Shown: positions 58,497-58,623 of the stretch, in pieces
How the letters are laid out: every line of letters starts with the position of its first letter
Position numbering within the stretch: position 1 is the first letter of the stretch
Origin: Prevotella sp.
GTDB lineage: Bacteria; Bacteroidota; Bacteroidia; Bacteroidales; Bacteroidaceae
DNA: 58,623 bases
Direction of reading: 5' to 3'
Assembly (NCBI GenBank): GCA_017483185.1
Contig: JAFULM010000044.1
Coordinates: 1 to 58,623 of the forward strand
The notes under the pieces: generated by a model
Told to the model about the DNA's origin: nothing
The model's input: the letters and a program-made list of their open reading frames with translations, nothing else
Database searches by the model: none
Made by a program: the position numbers and the translations under genes

Positions 58497-58581
58497 GGCC
58501 CCACCCCGGTCCTCCCCAAGGGGAGGGTGCCGGATATGAACACATCCCGCCGTAGGGTCGCGACCGGTCGCGACCGCCTCC
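58497..58581 (+). repeat. Composite CCCTCCCC plus GTCGCGACC-type repeat
   Basis: CGGCCCCACCCCGGTCCTCC then CCAAGGGGAGGGTGCCGGAT, followed by ACACATCCCGCCGTAGGGTC and GCGACC units. Nearly the same 85-bp composite occurs at 40578-40666, showing that the two short families can travel as one unit. Confidence 0.8.
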
Positions 58582-58623
58582 GTGCCATGTGGTTTAACAT
58601 GCTCGTTTGGGTTATATATTTCA

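Noticed and set aside
1-58623. tRNA, rRNA or transposase genes
   Set aside because: None was recognised on reading both strands; repeats are present without any mobile-element enzyme in the window.

Overview
The window looks like part of a Bacteroidales chromosome, most likely Prevotellaceae or a close relative. The evidence is: Bacteroidetes-type -7 boxes (TAnnTTTG) ahead of several genes; a SusC/SusD pair with a one-protein hybrid two-component regulator; type IX secretion-style C-terminal tails and a PorZ-like protein; a succinyl/acetylornithine-type carbamoyltransferase; and a GC-rich coding style. No rRNA, tRNA, CRISPR array, transposase or phage gene was recognised. All family calls come from reading the sequence and remembered family features; no search was run.

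Layout. 1-591 is a copy of a ~440-bp interspersed element. 592-5422 holds a TrmH/SpoU-type RNA methyltransferase, a papain-like amidase, a secreted beta-helix protein, a U32 protein and SufE. 5419-23625 is a fructan (levan/inulin) utilisation locus: hybrid sensor-regulator with a periplasmic-binding-protein sensor, SusC, SusD, a surface glycan-binding lipoprotein, a lipoprotein GH32 of endo-levanase type, an unrecognised secreted protein sharing its promoter box with susC, a 62-residue protein, a second GH32, an MFS sugar transporter and a PfkB fructokinase. In this model the surface GH32 cuts the polymer, SusCD imports oligosaccharides, the second GH32 releases fructose, fructose triggers the hybrid regulator, and the MFS carrier and fructokinase feed it to glycolysis.

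23780-30280 holds PdxB, a DUF4254 protein, a GT9 glycosyltransferase, rubredoxin, a MATE exporter, a cytidylate-kinase-like protein and a small metallophosphoesterase. 30362-36218 is a dTDP-amino-sugar cassette (RfbB, FdtA-like ketoisomerase, FemAB/GNAT-like acyltransferase, DegT-type aminotransferase) interrupted by purT and an acyltransferase remnant. 36827-40455 (minus strand) encodes three envelope proteins, two with PCMD-like domains. 41932-46496 holds an Lrp regulator, a C26-M19 fusion hydrolase, a glutaminyl-cyclase-like lipoprotein and a carbamoyltransferase. 46716-58121 holds an SGNH hydrolase, an unknown protein, leuS, rdgB, porZ, an acyltransferase, a GT39-like membrane protein and nadA. 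58122-58500 is AT-rich and contains a cluster of DnaA-box sequences, a candidate replication origin.

The most unusual feature is a dense set of short palindromic repeats, of at least eight families. Many lie in gaps, often as head-to-head pairs. Others sit inside reading frames: two in-frame copies interrupt leuS, one ~84-codon composite interrupts the aminotransferase, and others form the C-termini of six proteins, the N-terminus of the fructokinase and part of the signal peptide of the glutaminyl-cyclase-like lipoprotein. This resembles in outcome the protein-coding palindromic elements known from Rickettsia, but the sequences here look like a separate, Bacteroidales set.
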